Assembly: GCA_964512995.1 (NCBI GenBank)
Contig: CAZELM010000003.1
Coordinates: forward strand, 62,001-126,000
Direction of reading: 5' to 3'
Source: CAZELM01 sp964512995
GTDB taxonomy: Bacteria > CSSED10-310
DNA: 64,000 bases
The first letter of the stretch is position 1; each line of letters starts with the position of its first letter. Of this stretch, positions 37,933 to 46,138 are shown in pieces. The notes beneath the pieces were generated by a model, which was given only the letters and a program-made list of their open reading frames with translations, did not search any database and was not told where the DNA came from. A program made the translations under genes and the position numbers.

Positions 37933-37968
37933 ACTGATCTGTAATGGAGATTAATCAAAGCACGATTC

Positions 37969-39927
37969 ATGAATTATAGTAATATGCATTTAAAAATGAT
38001 CTTGTTTTTGGGTCTTCTGTTTGGTTTGGGAATTGGAGCGTTGTTAGGACTGTGGAATAAGGATTTACCCCGTGTCGAATCCCTGTCACATTATCATCCC
38101 AATGTTGTTACTCAGGTTTTCGATATCGACAACCGCATTATCGGTGAATTTTACACAGAAAGACGGCAGGTTCTCAAACGGAATGAAATTCCACAACATG
38201 TAATAGATTCATTGCTGGCCGCGGAGGATCTGGATTTCTATTCGCATTCCGGCTTTGATTTTCTCGGAATACTTCGAGCTGCCATTAAAAATATGGCATC
38301 GTTCAAAATATCTCAGGGCGGAAGCACATTGACACAACAGATGGCACGGATGCTGTTTTTGTCGAATGAGAGGACATTCAATCGCAAAATCAAAGAAGCA
38401 CTCCTCACGATAAAGATAGAGCGTTCTTATTCCAAAGATGAAATTTTAACGTTGTATCTGAATCAAAGTTATTTTGGCCATGGCGCTTATGGCATTGAAT
38501 CTGCGGCTCGTACCTTTTTCAATTGTTCAGCAAAGGATCTCACGACTGCTCAATCAGCGGCCTTGATGGGACTACTGAAGAATCCATCGTACTTCAGTCC
38601 AATTAATCACCCAGACCGAACGGTAGCCAGCCGAAATCTGGTATTGGATCGAATGTGCAGAGGCGGATTTATAACGGAAACAGAGCGTGATGCTTTTCAA
38701 TCCGAACCGATCGGAATATCCATTCAGTCAGAATCTGGTAAGGTCGCGCCGTATTTTGTGGAGGATGTCAGAAAACAGTTGTTTGAGTTGCTGGGCAATG
38801 AACGGCTATTGAATGGAGGATTTCAAGTTTTCACGACTCTGAACAGTGTTCATCAGCAAGCAGCGGACCGGGCGATTGTGAAAGGATTGACGGAATTCAA
38901 AACTCGCCATGAAGGATCAGGTGAGATTCAAGCCGCATTGATTGCGATAACGCCGGGCACTGGTGAAGTGAGTGCGATGGTAGGAGGTTCTGATTTTGCT
39001 ATAAGCAAGTTCAATCGTGCCACGCAGGCAAAACGGCAGGCAGGATCATCCATAAAACCTTTTATCTTTTTAACCGCTTTATTAAAGGGTTTTAAGCCAT
39101 CAGACATTATCGTCGATGAACCGACAACATTTATCGATCCTAAAACCCGGAAGCAATGGTCACCCAGGAATTACGATTTGAAATATCGTGGCCCCACCAC
39201 ATTGCGGATGGCATTGGAGCAATCGAATAACATTGTTACGACAAGACTTCTGGATAATGTTGGCATAGATAGTGCCATGCAAGTGATGCGAGATGCGGGG
39301 ATTGAAAGCCAACTTCCACCCTACCTTTCATTAGGATTGGGATCTGGTGAAGTCAGCTTGATAGAACTGACGAATGCGTATGCAACGCTCGCGGCAAATG
39401 GAATTCGGTCAACCCCTCATCTGATACGGAGTATTAAAGATGAGAATGGGAATCTCATAAAGGAATACCTGCCTGAAGTAAAAGAAGTATTCGATATGGA
39501 TCATTGCTTTCAATTAACTCATATGCTTCGAGGTGTTGTCGATTACGGTACTGGTTGGCGAGCCAAGCAGATTGGGAGACCGATTGCGGCAAAAACAGGC
39601 ACAACCAATGATTACTCCGATGCATGGTTCATGGGATACACTCCTTCACTGACCGTGGGAGTCTGGATTGGGTATGATCTCAGAAGATCAATGGGGCACG
39701 GTGAAACCGGCTCCCGAGCGGCTGGTCCGATATTTACTGATTTTATGATGCAGACACTTTCTGGAATGCCTGTGGAAGAGTTTGAAAAAACGAAGGAAAT
39801 TGAGATGTCTACGATCTGTCATGAATCGGGCTTATTGGCAGGAACAGGCTGTCCAAGCAAGATACCCGAAGCATTTATATCGGGAACCGTTCCGTTTTCA
39901 ACTTGTCCCTTGCATGAATCCGAGTGA
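37969..39927 (+). CDS. mrcA: Class A penicillin-binding protein (PBP1A-type)
   Basis: The 652-residue protein is a bifunctional peptidoglycan synthase anchored by one membrane helix (about 9-30). The glycosyltransferase domain shows 'AAEDLDFYSHSG' with catalytic E86 and 'QGGSTLTQQMARMLFL'. The transpeptidase domain has 'SSIK' near residue 360, 'SNN' near 418 and 'KTGT' near 541. A C-terminal cysteine-containing tail ('CHESGLLAGTGCPS') follows. The gene is divergent from uvrB and converges on lptF-lptG. The start lacks a clear ribosome site, and ATG 37984 is an alternative. The symbol denotes type, not strict orthology. Confidence 0.93.
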   Translation: MNYSNMHLKMILFLGLLFGLGIGALLGLWNKDLPRVESLSHYHPNVVTQVFDIDNRIIGEFYTERRQVLKRNEIPQHVIDSLLAAEDLDFYSHSGFDFLGILRAAIKNMASFKISQGGSTLTQQMARMLFLSNERTFNRKIKEALLTIKIERSYSKDEILTLYLNQSYFGHGAYGIESAARTFFNCSAKDLTTAQSAALMGLLKNPSYFSPINHPDRTVASRNLVLDRMCRGGFITETERDAFQSEPIGISIQSESGKVAPYFVEDVRKQLFELLGNERLLNGGFQVFTTLNSVHQQAADRAIVKGLTEFKTRHEGSGEIQAALIAITPGTGEVSAMVGGSDFAISKFNRATQAKRQAGSSIKPFIFLTALLKGFKPSDIIVDEPTTFIDPKTRKQWSPRNYDLKYRGPTTLRMALEQSNNIVTTRLLDNVGIDSAMQVMRDAGIESQLPPYLSLGLGSGEVSLIELTNAYATLAANGIRSTPHLIRSIKDENGNLIKEYLPEVKEVFDMDHCFQLTHMLRGVVDYGTGWRAKQIGRPIAAKTGTTNDYSDAWFMGYTPSLTVGVWIGYDLRRSMGHGETGSRAAGPIFTDFMMQTLSGMPVEEFEKTKEIEMSTICHESGLLAGTGCPSKIPEAFISGTVPFSTCPLHESE

Positions 39928-39971
39928 AGAAGAGAAAAGGATGCCTGATATTAAGGATATGAGACATTGTT

Positions 39972-42278
39972 TCATGAGTTATGTTGTGAGACACGAAATA
40001 AAAACCAGGAAGTGATTATTAAGAATAAAAAATTACATATCCAGGCAGCGAGAAAAGGTGATAGGCGGCTGGCTTGTCCCAATTCCAAACCAATTCGAAA
40101 AACAATAAAATAAATAGCTCCAATGAAGATCGCCATCCCGATCCCAACGATCCCTCCACTGGATCGATTGTTTTGAGCGGAAAAGGCGATTCCGATCAAT
40201 ACCATAATAAACGATAGAAATGGGATGGAAAACTTGGAGTGCCAATCGACTTCATAACCAATTGTATCAAAACCACTGCTTTTCAGAACCGCAATGTATT
40301 CCTCCAATTCCCGGATGTTCATCTCTTCCGACTCTTTATATTCTTTTGAAAAATCATCCGGTGTTTCGGGAATTTGATTGAAAAATACATCAAACATTTT
40401 ATCTTCCAGCACCATCTGATTGATATCAATGGTCACAATTCTTCCATTGATACATTTCCACTGATTGTTTTCCCATATCATATTGGCGGCTTCGAGGCGG
40501 TAAGTGATATTCATGTTTCGATCAATTTTGAACTGAGAAAAGCCCGTAATGCGGTGGTGTTCGGGATCATAGTTCTGAAAATAATACAGATCTCCAGATT
40601 TCCCACGGTACCAGCGATGGTATCGAACAAACCGTGTTCGCTCCCGATTTTTTATTCGGTCCCAGGATTGTTCTACCTGTCGGTTACAGGCAGGGATGAT
40701 GGACTCATCCAAAAAAAAGGCGATCGTCGTTATTAAGAATCCGAGGATGATTAATGGAGCAGTCACTCTCAAGTAGCTGATACCGCTGGCTTTCATTGCT
40801 GTCAGTTCTGAGCTTTTCGTAAAAACGCCAATTGTCAGTAATGTGGCAACCAAGGCAGCAAACGGAAGAGCCAGATACCCGAAATATGGCATTTTGAGTC
40901 CAATGGCAATTATGGAATCGGTGATCGAAGCGTTATGTTCCACTAATGTATCGATTCGTTCAAAAATATGAACAATCAGGCTGATGGTGATAAGAGCCAT
41001 GAGCGTATAAGCAAAGAATTGCAGAAATTGAATCGATATATACCGATCCAGTATTCGTCCGAGCATAAAACTCCAGGTTTGACGGGATGTTGAATGATCA
41101 GATTTTTTTCTGTAATGCGATATCAGGTTATATATGGAATCAGTGATAAACTCCCGCACAGAAGCCCACCATTGGAATGGTGCGTCATTCGTTTCACGGA
41201 GATATAAAAGCAAGGCAAATATCCCAAGTAAAAAATTAGGCGTCCATGTAGCAATAAATGGATTCAGTCTCCCTTCTTCCGATAGGCCGGTACCACCTGT
41301 CAAAAGAATATAATAGATGAGGATGAGTCCGATGGCGGATGCGAATGAGCCTGATTTGCCTCCTCTTTTCGTTGTGATCCCCAAGGGTACACCCAAGACC
41401 GCAAAAACAAAACAGGCAAATGGGAGAGATGTTTTTTTCCAGATTTCCACCCATTGACGATTTGAATTTCTGCCTTCTGCTTCATTCTTTTTTGCTTTTT
41501 CATAGAGTTCTGAGATGGTCATCTCTCGGTCGGATTTTGTAACCGAGGCCGGTTTGAACTGGCTCATGTCCAGCGTGAGATCCATTGTGTCAAAGGGTGT
41601 CATGGAGTATCGATTCTGGTCTAATTTAAAGAGCTCGTGGGTACATCCATTTGCCAGCCGAAGCGTTACATAATTCATATCCGGATGTAGTAATTCCTGG
41701 CAATTCTCGGCTACAATCACCAGAGGTTGCTCAGAATCCCTGTTGTCTGCGATGAATATGCCTTGCATTCGACTTTCATGATGTATCACTTCATTGACAT
41801 ATATGACGAGATTTATGAAATCCGTATAAAAGACATGAGGTTTGATTCCCATATTGGCTTTGGTGCGGAGTGTGTCATATTTGAGCTGCTTGATCATCAG
41901 ATTTGTTTGAGGTAATGCGTTTATGTAAACGATAGATGTGATGATATAGGCGAAGGTTGCGAAAAGAAGAACGGGTGGCATCATTCGATGAATACTGATG
42001 CCACTTGCTTTCATAGCTGTAATCTCGCTGTCGTGGGAAAATCTGCCGAATGTGACGAGCACAGCGAGAAGCACGCTCATTGGGATTGTCATCACGAGCA
42101 GATATGGCAGACTGAGAATCAACAGATATAGAGTCTCTTTTAAACTAACGCCTTTGGTAATGAACCAATCCATCAAACGTATAATAATGTTGGTCAACAT
42201 TACAAAAGTGAAAACAAAAAGCCCCAAGCAGAAGGGCGGGATTAACTCCTTGAAGATGTAACGATGAAGTATTTTCAC
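39972..42278 (-). CDS. Fused LptF-LptG lipopolysaccharide export permease
   Basis: One uninterrupted 768-residue frame contains two YjgP/YjgQ permease units in tandem. The first, about residues 1-365, starts 'ILHRYIFKELIPPFCLGL' with 'SEITAMKASGISIHRM' and ends after three C-terminal helices. A 40-residue linker follows. The second, about 400-768, starts 'ILDRYISIQFLQFFAYT' with 'SELTAMKASGISYLRV'. Each has the six-helix plus periplasmic jellyroll plan. LptF and LptG are normally separate proteins that pair with the LptB ATPase and LptC to extract lipopolysaccharide from the inner membrane. Order suggests LptF-like then LptG-like. It starts at GTG 42278 and lies 66 bases after lapA. Confidence 0.92.
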   Translation of the reverse strand: MKILHRYIFKELIPPFCLGLFVFTFVMLTNIIIRLMDWFITKGVSLKETLYLLILSLPYLLVMTIPMSVLLAVLVTFGRFSHDSEITAMKASGISIHRMMPPVLLFATFAYIITSIVYINALPQTNLMIKQLKYDTLRTKANMGIKPHVFYTDFINLVIYVNEVIHHESRMQGIFIADNRDSEQPLVIVAENCQELLHPDMNYVTLRLANGCTHELFKLDQNRYSMTPFDTMDLTLDMSQFKPASVTKSDREMTISELYEKAKKNEAEGRNSNRQWVEIWKKTSLPFACFVFAVLGVPLGITTKRGGKSGSFASAIGLILIYYILLTGGTGLSEEGRLNPFIATWTPNFLLGIFALLLYLRETNDAPFQWWASVREFITDSIYNLISHYRKKSDHSTSRQTWSFMLGRILDRYISIQFLQFFAYTLMALITISLIVHIFERIDTLVEHNASITDSIIAIGLKMPYFGYLALPFAALVATLLTIGVFTKSSELTAMKASGISYLRVTAPLIILGFLITTIAFFLDESIIPACNRQVEQSWDRIKNRERTRFVRYHRWYRGKSGDLYYFQNYDPEHHRITGFSQFKIDRNMNITYRLEAANMIWENNQWKCINGRIVTIDINQMVLEDKMFDVFFNQIPETPDDFSKEYKESEEMNIRELEEYIAVLKSSGFDTIGYEVDWHSKFSIPFLSFIMVLIGIAFSAQNNRSSGGIVGIGMAIFIGAIYFIVFRIGLELGQASRLSPFLAAWICNFLFLIITSWFLFRVSQHNS

Positions 42279-42344
42279 GTTAACCGGATTTTATAATTGT
42301 GCGGGATTTCATTCGGGATCAGTCCGCCAATAATGTTTCTGAAT

Positions 42345-42713
42345 CTATTTTTTCCCAAGCGACTCATCTGAAATTGAAACGGGAAGATTTCTCAATGTAT
42401 TCAATTCCTTTTCATGCTCCAAATTGATCCGAGCCATTTCTTTGAGTTTCCGTTTCTGAATGCGGATAGTATTTAAACCAATTGCCCAAGCCAGAATAAA
42501 TCCAACTCCAAAAGCACCATAAACAATTAAGAACACTGAAACTTCACGAGGTTGACTCACCGTGTTGCCTTGCTCCGATGAGATTCGTTCTTCCCCGAGA
42601 AGCGAGTTCCCTTCAAAAAGGAAATTCAATCGCACTTTTTGCATATTGGCTGTAGCAAATAATGTAAAAAGGACAACAATAAGAAAACCAGAGAATACTT
42701 TTAGTAGTTTCAT
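42345..42713 (-). CDS. LapA-like membrane protein (DUF1049)
   Basis: This 122-residue protein has two membrane helices (about 3-23 and 58-82) and a basic, coiled-coil C-terminal tail ('IQKRKLKEMARINLEHEKEL'). The motif 'FATANMQKVRLNFLFEG', with Asn followed by a Val/Leu strand, is typical of the LapA family, which takes part in lipopolysaccharide assembly control in E. coli. The start overlaps the stop of the upstream DnaC-like gene by four bases. The LptF-LptG fusion is next downstream, which supports an envelope role. Confidence 0.75.
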   Translation of the reverse strand: MKLLKVFSGFLIVVLFTLFATANMQKVRLNFLFEGNSLLGEERISSEQGNTVSQPREVSVFLIVYGAFGVGFILAWAIGLNTIRIQKRKLKEMARINLEHEKELNTLRNLPVSISDESLGKK

Positions 42714-43702
42714 TCGCTATCCTCCGCTAAGCGTTTGAGCCGCTGTCGGATATTTTTTTGAAAGTTGACGCCATCATCATTCTTTTTCCGGTAATCAGCA
42801 CCTTTAATCAAAACGGTTTTACACATCTCGAACAGCCGGGACCGTAACCGAATACCAATTCGATCTTCAAGTGATTCCTCTCGTGAATATTTGTGATCCC
42901 TATATGTCGTGCTTTTTTTTGATTTCCGGTCGTTTTTCTTTTCATCATTTGGAGAGGATGTCTCAATAGGCACTGTGCCTGTTCGGGAGTTTGCAGTTGA
43001 TGCGTCTGCTTGGGGATCATTGTTCTTTACAGGGAAATCATCCGGATCATCATAAAAATTGGTCGTGATGATGGTTGGAAATAACCGATTATATCGATAG
43101 TTGAGTATATACATCAGAATATCACGTACCCAGTCCGTTGTCTTCTCTGCGCCAAGTTCATCGAGAACCAGCAGTTCAGTATCGAGCAATGGCCGAATCA
43201 CATGTTGTTCGGTCATTTGAGAATCGGCGTCGTAGGTTGCGCGGATATCCGTTAGCAATTCTCGAAAATCATAAAAAACACATCTGATTTTTTTATCTTC
43301 GATCAAGTAATTGATAATACCGACCGCAAGATGTGTCTTCCCCACCCCGGGGGGACCAACGAGCAGTAATCCTTTGTGATCCCCAGGAAATTCAATGAAG
43401 AATTTGCGGATTTCGTCTGTGATTCGCGTTAATTCCGGATTCCCGAGTGTTTTAAAATTGCCGATGGAACAATGTTTGTAACGAGCAGGAATTCGGGCCG
43501 CGAGGAGTAGCCTGTTTTTTTCCTCATTGACATAACAGATACAGCGCCGACATTTTTTATGACCGTCAACCGTTGTGGTAATCCACGTCGTACCTTTACA
43601 CTCCGGACACTCCCTATGCACCGTGCTGCTCCTTGGCTGAATCATGCAATAAATATGACCGGTTGTCTTTCCAAGGTCCCGTTTCGACCGCAGGAAGTCC
43701 AA
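42710..43702 (-). CDS. DnaC/DnaI-like ATPase (helicase-loader family) with a zinc finger
   Basis: The 330-residue protein starts at TTG 43702 behind AAGGAG. The N-terminal part has a zinc-finger pattern (C32, C35, C51, C54). The AAA+ core has Walker A 'GPPGVGKTH' (116-124), Walker B 'LLVLDELG' and sensor 1 'TIITTN'. After 'NFYDD' a polar low-complexity stretch of about 60 residues interrupts the core before the Arg-finger helix 'EDRIGIRLRSRLFEM'. This resembles primosomal helicase loaders of the DnaC/DnaI group; IstB-like transposition helpers are related, but no transposase is near. A role in replication is likely but not shown. Confidence 0.8.
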   Translation of the reverse strand: MDFLRSKRDLGKTTGHIYCMIQPRSSTVHRECPECKGTTWITTTVDGHKKCRRCICYVNEEKNRLLLAARIPARYKHCSIGNFKTLGNPELTRITDEIRKFFIEFPGDHKGLLLVGPPGVGKTHLAVGIINYLIEDKKIRCVFYDFRELLTDIRATYDADSQMTEQHVIRPLLDTELLVLDELGAEKTTDWVRDILMYILNYRYNRLFPTIITTNFYDDPDDFPVKNNDPQADASTANSRTGTVPIETSSPNDEKKNDRKSKKSTTYRDHKYSREESLEDRIGIRLRSRLFEMCKTVLIKGADYRKKNDDGVNFQKNIRQRLKRLAEDSE

Positions 43703-43738
43703 TCTATCATCTCCTTGAAAATAGAAAAACTAAAAATA

Positions 43739-44530
43739 TTACCATGTTACGCATGAGGGATCGCAATTCTGATTGAGGTAAAAAAGTTGTTCCAGTCCGA
43801 TTAAGATCAATTCAGGTTCGAAATGATGGATCGTTTTCAAAAACGGAACAATCTGATATCCGATTCCACCGGTTGCTACAAGGACTGGGTTTCCTGAAAT
43901 CATGTGTTGGATACGTGTAACGAGTCCCTCAATCAACGCACAATATCCCCAAAAAACACCAGACTGAATACAGGAAACAGTTGAGTGCCCGATCAGATGT
44001 TCCGGTTGCGAAAAAGGTAGCCGGGGAAGGAGGGAGGTCGAATGATGCAACGTATCATACATGGCTTTCACCCCCGGACATATCATGCCACCCTGAAAAT
44101 GACCTTCTCCATCTATCACGGAAATTGTTGTAGCAGTCCCCATATCGATAACGATTACCGGGAATCCATAACGCTTTTTAGCCGCATACGCATTAACTAA
44201 ACGATCAGCGCCGAGGTTTTGGGGCTTATCATAATGTATCTTCATATCGATACGGATGCCGGGTCTGACGATGAAGGGTTCTTTTCCGCACAACATACGG
44301 GTCGATATATTCACTGGTTCTGATTGATCGGGAACAACGGATGATATCGCTATTCCATGAAGATCAGCAGCGGATATTTGGATGGAATGAATCAATTGAT
44401 CGAAAACAAGAAAAAATTCATCTGCTGTTCGATTAGCCGCAGTAGACAATCGCCATGAGTGGATAACATGGCTGTCGTGGATGAGTCCAAAAGTGATGTT
44501 CGTGTTTCCAATATCAACCGCACCGATCAC
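43739..44530 (-). CDS. coaX: Type III pantothenate kinase
   Basis: The 263-residue enzyme phosphorylates pantothenate in the first step of coenzyme A synthesis. The ASKHA-fold ATP site 'AVDIGNTNITFGL' with D6, the 'GADRLVNAYAAKKRYG' motif, 'VIDMGTATTISVID' and 'GGMICPGVKAM' are all present. It starts at GTG 44530, one base after the birA stop, in the cofactor run nadC-birA-coaX. The pairing of birA with coaX is common in bacteria. Confidence 0.95.
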   Translation of the reverse strand: MIGAVDIGNTNITFGLIHDSHVIHSWRLSTAANRTADEFFLVFDQLIHSIQISAADLHGIAISSVVPDQSEPVNISTRMLCGKEPFIVRPGIRIDMKIHYDKPQNLGADRLVNAYAAKKRYGFPVIVIDMGTATTISVIDGEGHFQGGMICPGVKAMYDTLHHSTSLLPRLPFSQPEHLIGHSTVSCIQSGVFWGYCALIEGLVTRIQHMISGNPVLVATGGIGYQIVPFLKTIHHFEPELILIGLEQLFYLNQNCDPSCVTW

Positions 44531-44531
44531 G

Positions 44532-45290
44532 TTATCGCTCTCCTATAGCAAGAATATCACCGGATATGAATGCAGATTGAGATCGCTCTGTATCGATAAG
44601 CAGTCGCCCGTCAGAATCGATTCCTCTGCAATACCCGGTAATCGTCGATTGAGACGTCTGAAACGTTATCCGACGGTTTGTGATGATCGATCGTTTCGTC
44701 CATTGCGCGATCACGAATGTGGGCTGAGCCTCCCATTTCAGAAAATACTCAAATAATCGGTATCGGCACCAGTATGCAAGGTTTTGAATTTCTGGAGCTT
44801 GTGGTACCATAGAATTCAGTGTGGCTGCTGGAAAGATGGGTCGTTCAGGTATTCCGGAGAGATCCGAATTGACATTTATCCCTATTCCAGCCACTAATCG
44901 CGGATTTGTTCCGATGCTGCCTTGAACCAGAATTCCACCGACCTTTTGTTTGTCGATCAACAGATCATTCGGCCATTTCAAGCTTACGTGAGCAGCCGGA
45001 CAGCAGTGTTCGATGGCATCTGCCGCTGCAAGACCGCATACAAAAGGGAAGAGATTCCAGTATTCTGTGGTACATAGTTTGAATAGAACACTCAGATATA
45101 ATCCACCAACCGGGGAATGCCATTTCCGGTCATTCCTTCCATTTCCATGGGTTTGAATATTTGCCGAACAGGTCGTTCCGGATGGAGTCTGGCTGGAGTC
45201 AATCTCCAGGAGATACTGATTGGTAGATGGTATTTCATCCATATGATACCAGGGTGCAGTGATGAGTTCATTGAGTTTGAGGTCGTTCAT
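44532..45290 (-). CDS. birA: Biotin--[acetyl-CoA-carboxylase] ligase
   Basis: The 252-residue protein attaches biotin to the carboxyl-carrier subunit of acetyl-CoA carboxylase. The biotinyl-AMP loop 'HGNGRNDRKWHSPVGGLYLS', 'SLKWPNDLLI' and 'KVGGILVQ' are present. It lacks the N-terminal helix-turn-helix of E. coli BirA, so it is a group I ligase without repressor function. It overlaps nadC by four bases and is followed by coaX. Confidence 0.94.
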   Translation of the reverse strand: MNDLKLNELITAPWYHMDEIPSTNQYLLEIDSSQTPSGTTCSANIQTHGNGRNDRKWHSPVGGLYLSVLFKLCTTEYWNLFPFVCGLAAADAIEHCCPAAHVSLKWPNDLLIDKQKVGGILVQGSIGTNPRLVAGIGINVNSDLSGIPERPIFPAATLNSMVPQAPEIQNLAYWCRYRLFEYFLKWEAQPTFVIAQWTKRSIITNRRITFQTSQSTITGYCRGIDSDGRLLIDTERSQSAFISGDILAIGER

Positions 45291-46126
45291 TCAAGGTTCA
45301 GGGAGAGATCCAGGATACCTGCTGAGTGTGTAAGTGCACCCATGGAAATGAGATGAACTCCGGATTGCGCATAACGCAGGACAGATTGAGCGGTGATATT
45401 GCCGGAAGCTTCCAATAGAATTGTTGATCGAAATGCACGAATGATCGGTTCCATCTGCTCCAGAGACATGTTATCGAGTAACAAAGCATCCGCTCCTGCC
45501 TGAACAGCTTCCAGAGCTTCCTGATAACATGTGACTTCAATTTGCACGAGAAGAGGATGTCTGCGAAATTGCCGAGCTGTTGAAACGGCTCGGGATATGC
45601 TGCCACAAGCTCTGATATGATTATCTTTGATCAGAATTCCATCGCCGAGATTGATTCGATGATTATAACCACCCCCAACGCGGACTGCATATTTTTCCAA
45701 TAGTCGTAATCCCGGGGTTGTCTTTCGTGTATCGACAATCCGGCATGGTGTGTCCTCGATTTGGTTGACGATGCGATGCGTAAAAGTGGCGATACCGGAT
45801 AGATGCTGCAAAAAATTTAAAACTGTCCGTTCACCGGCAAGAATCGATCGAATTGGGCCTGAGATTCGAGCGATTATGTCTCTGGAGCCGACTGAGGATG
45901 TGTCTGGCTTCAGCGTTTCATAGCTAACGATGGGATCGATCCGCGCAAAAATCGACTCCGCTAACCGTTGCCCTGCAAGTATGCCTTGCTCTTTTGCAAT
46001 GATGGTGCCTTCTCCGCATAACGTTTCCGGTATCAATAGCTCCGTGGTGACATCTCCAAGACACAGATCTTCGTCGATTGCACGTTCGATCAGAGCCAGT
46101 ATTTGAGGTGATTGAAAAAGGTTCAT
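45287..46126 (-). CDS. nadC: Nicotinate-nucleotide pyrophosphorylase (carboxylating)
   Basis: NadC of 279 residues converts quinolinate and PRPP to nicotinate mononucleotide in de novo NAD synthesis. 'NFLQHLSGIAT', 'DTRKTTPGLRLLEKYAVRVGGGYNHR' (partly quoted), 'ILIKDNHI' and 'LLDNMSLEQM' are conserved. ATG 46126 follows GGAG at seven bases. nadA and nadB are not in the window. It lies 12 bases after valS and is coupled to birA by a four-base overlap. Confidence 0.96.
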   Translation of the reverse strand: MNLFQSPQILALIERAIDEDLCLGDVTTELLIPETLCGEGTIIAKEQGILAGQRLAESIFARIDPIVSYETLKPDTSSVGSRDIIARISGPIRSILAGERTVLNFLQHLSGIATFTHRIVNQIEDTPCRIVDTRKTTPGLRLLEKYAVRVGGGYNHRINLGDGILIKDNHIRACGSISRAVSTARQFRRHPLLVQIEVTCYQEALEAVQAGADALLLDNMSLEQMEPIIRAFRSTILLEASGNITAQSVLRYAQSGVHLISMGALTHSAGILDLSLNLE

Positions 46127-46138
46127 GGGAAAACTCCG

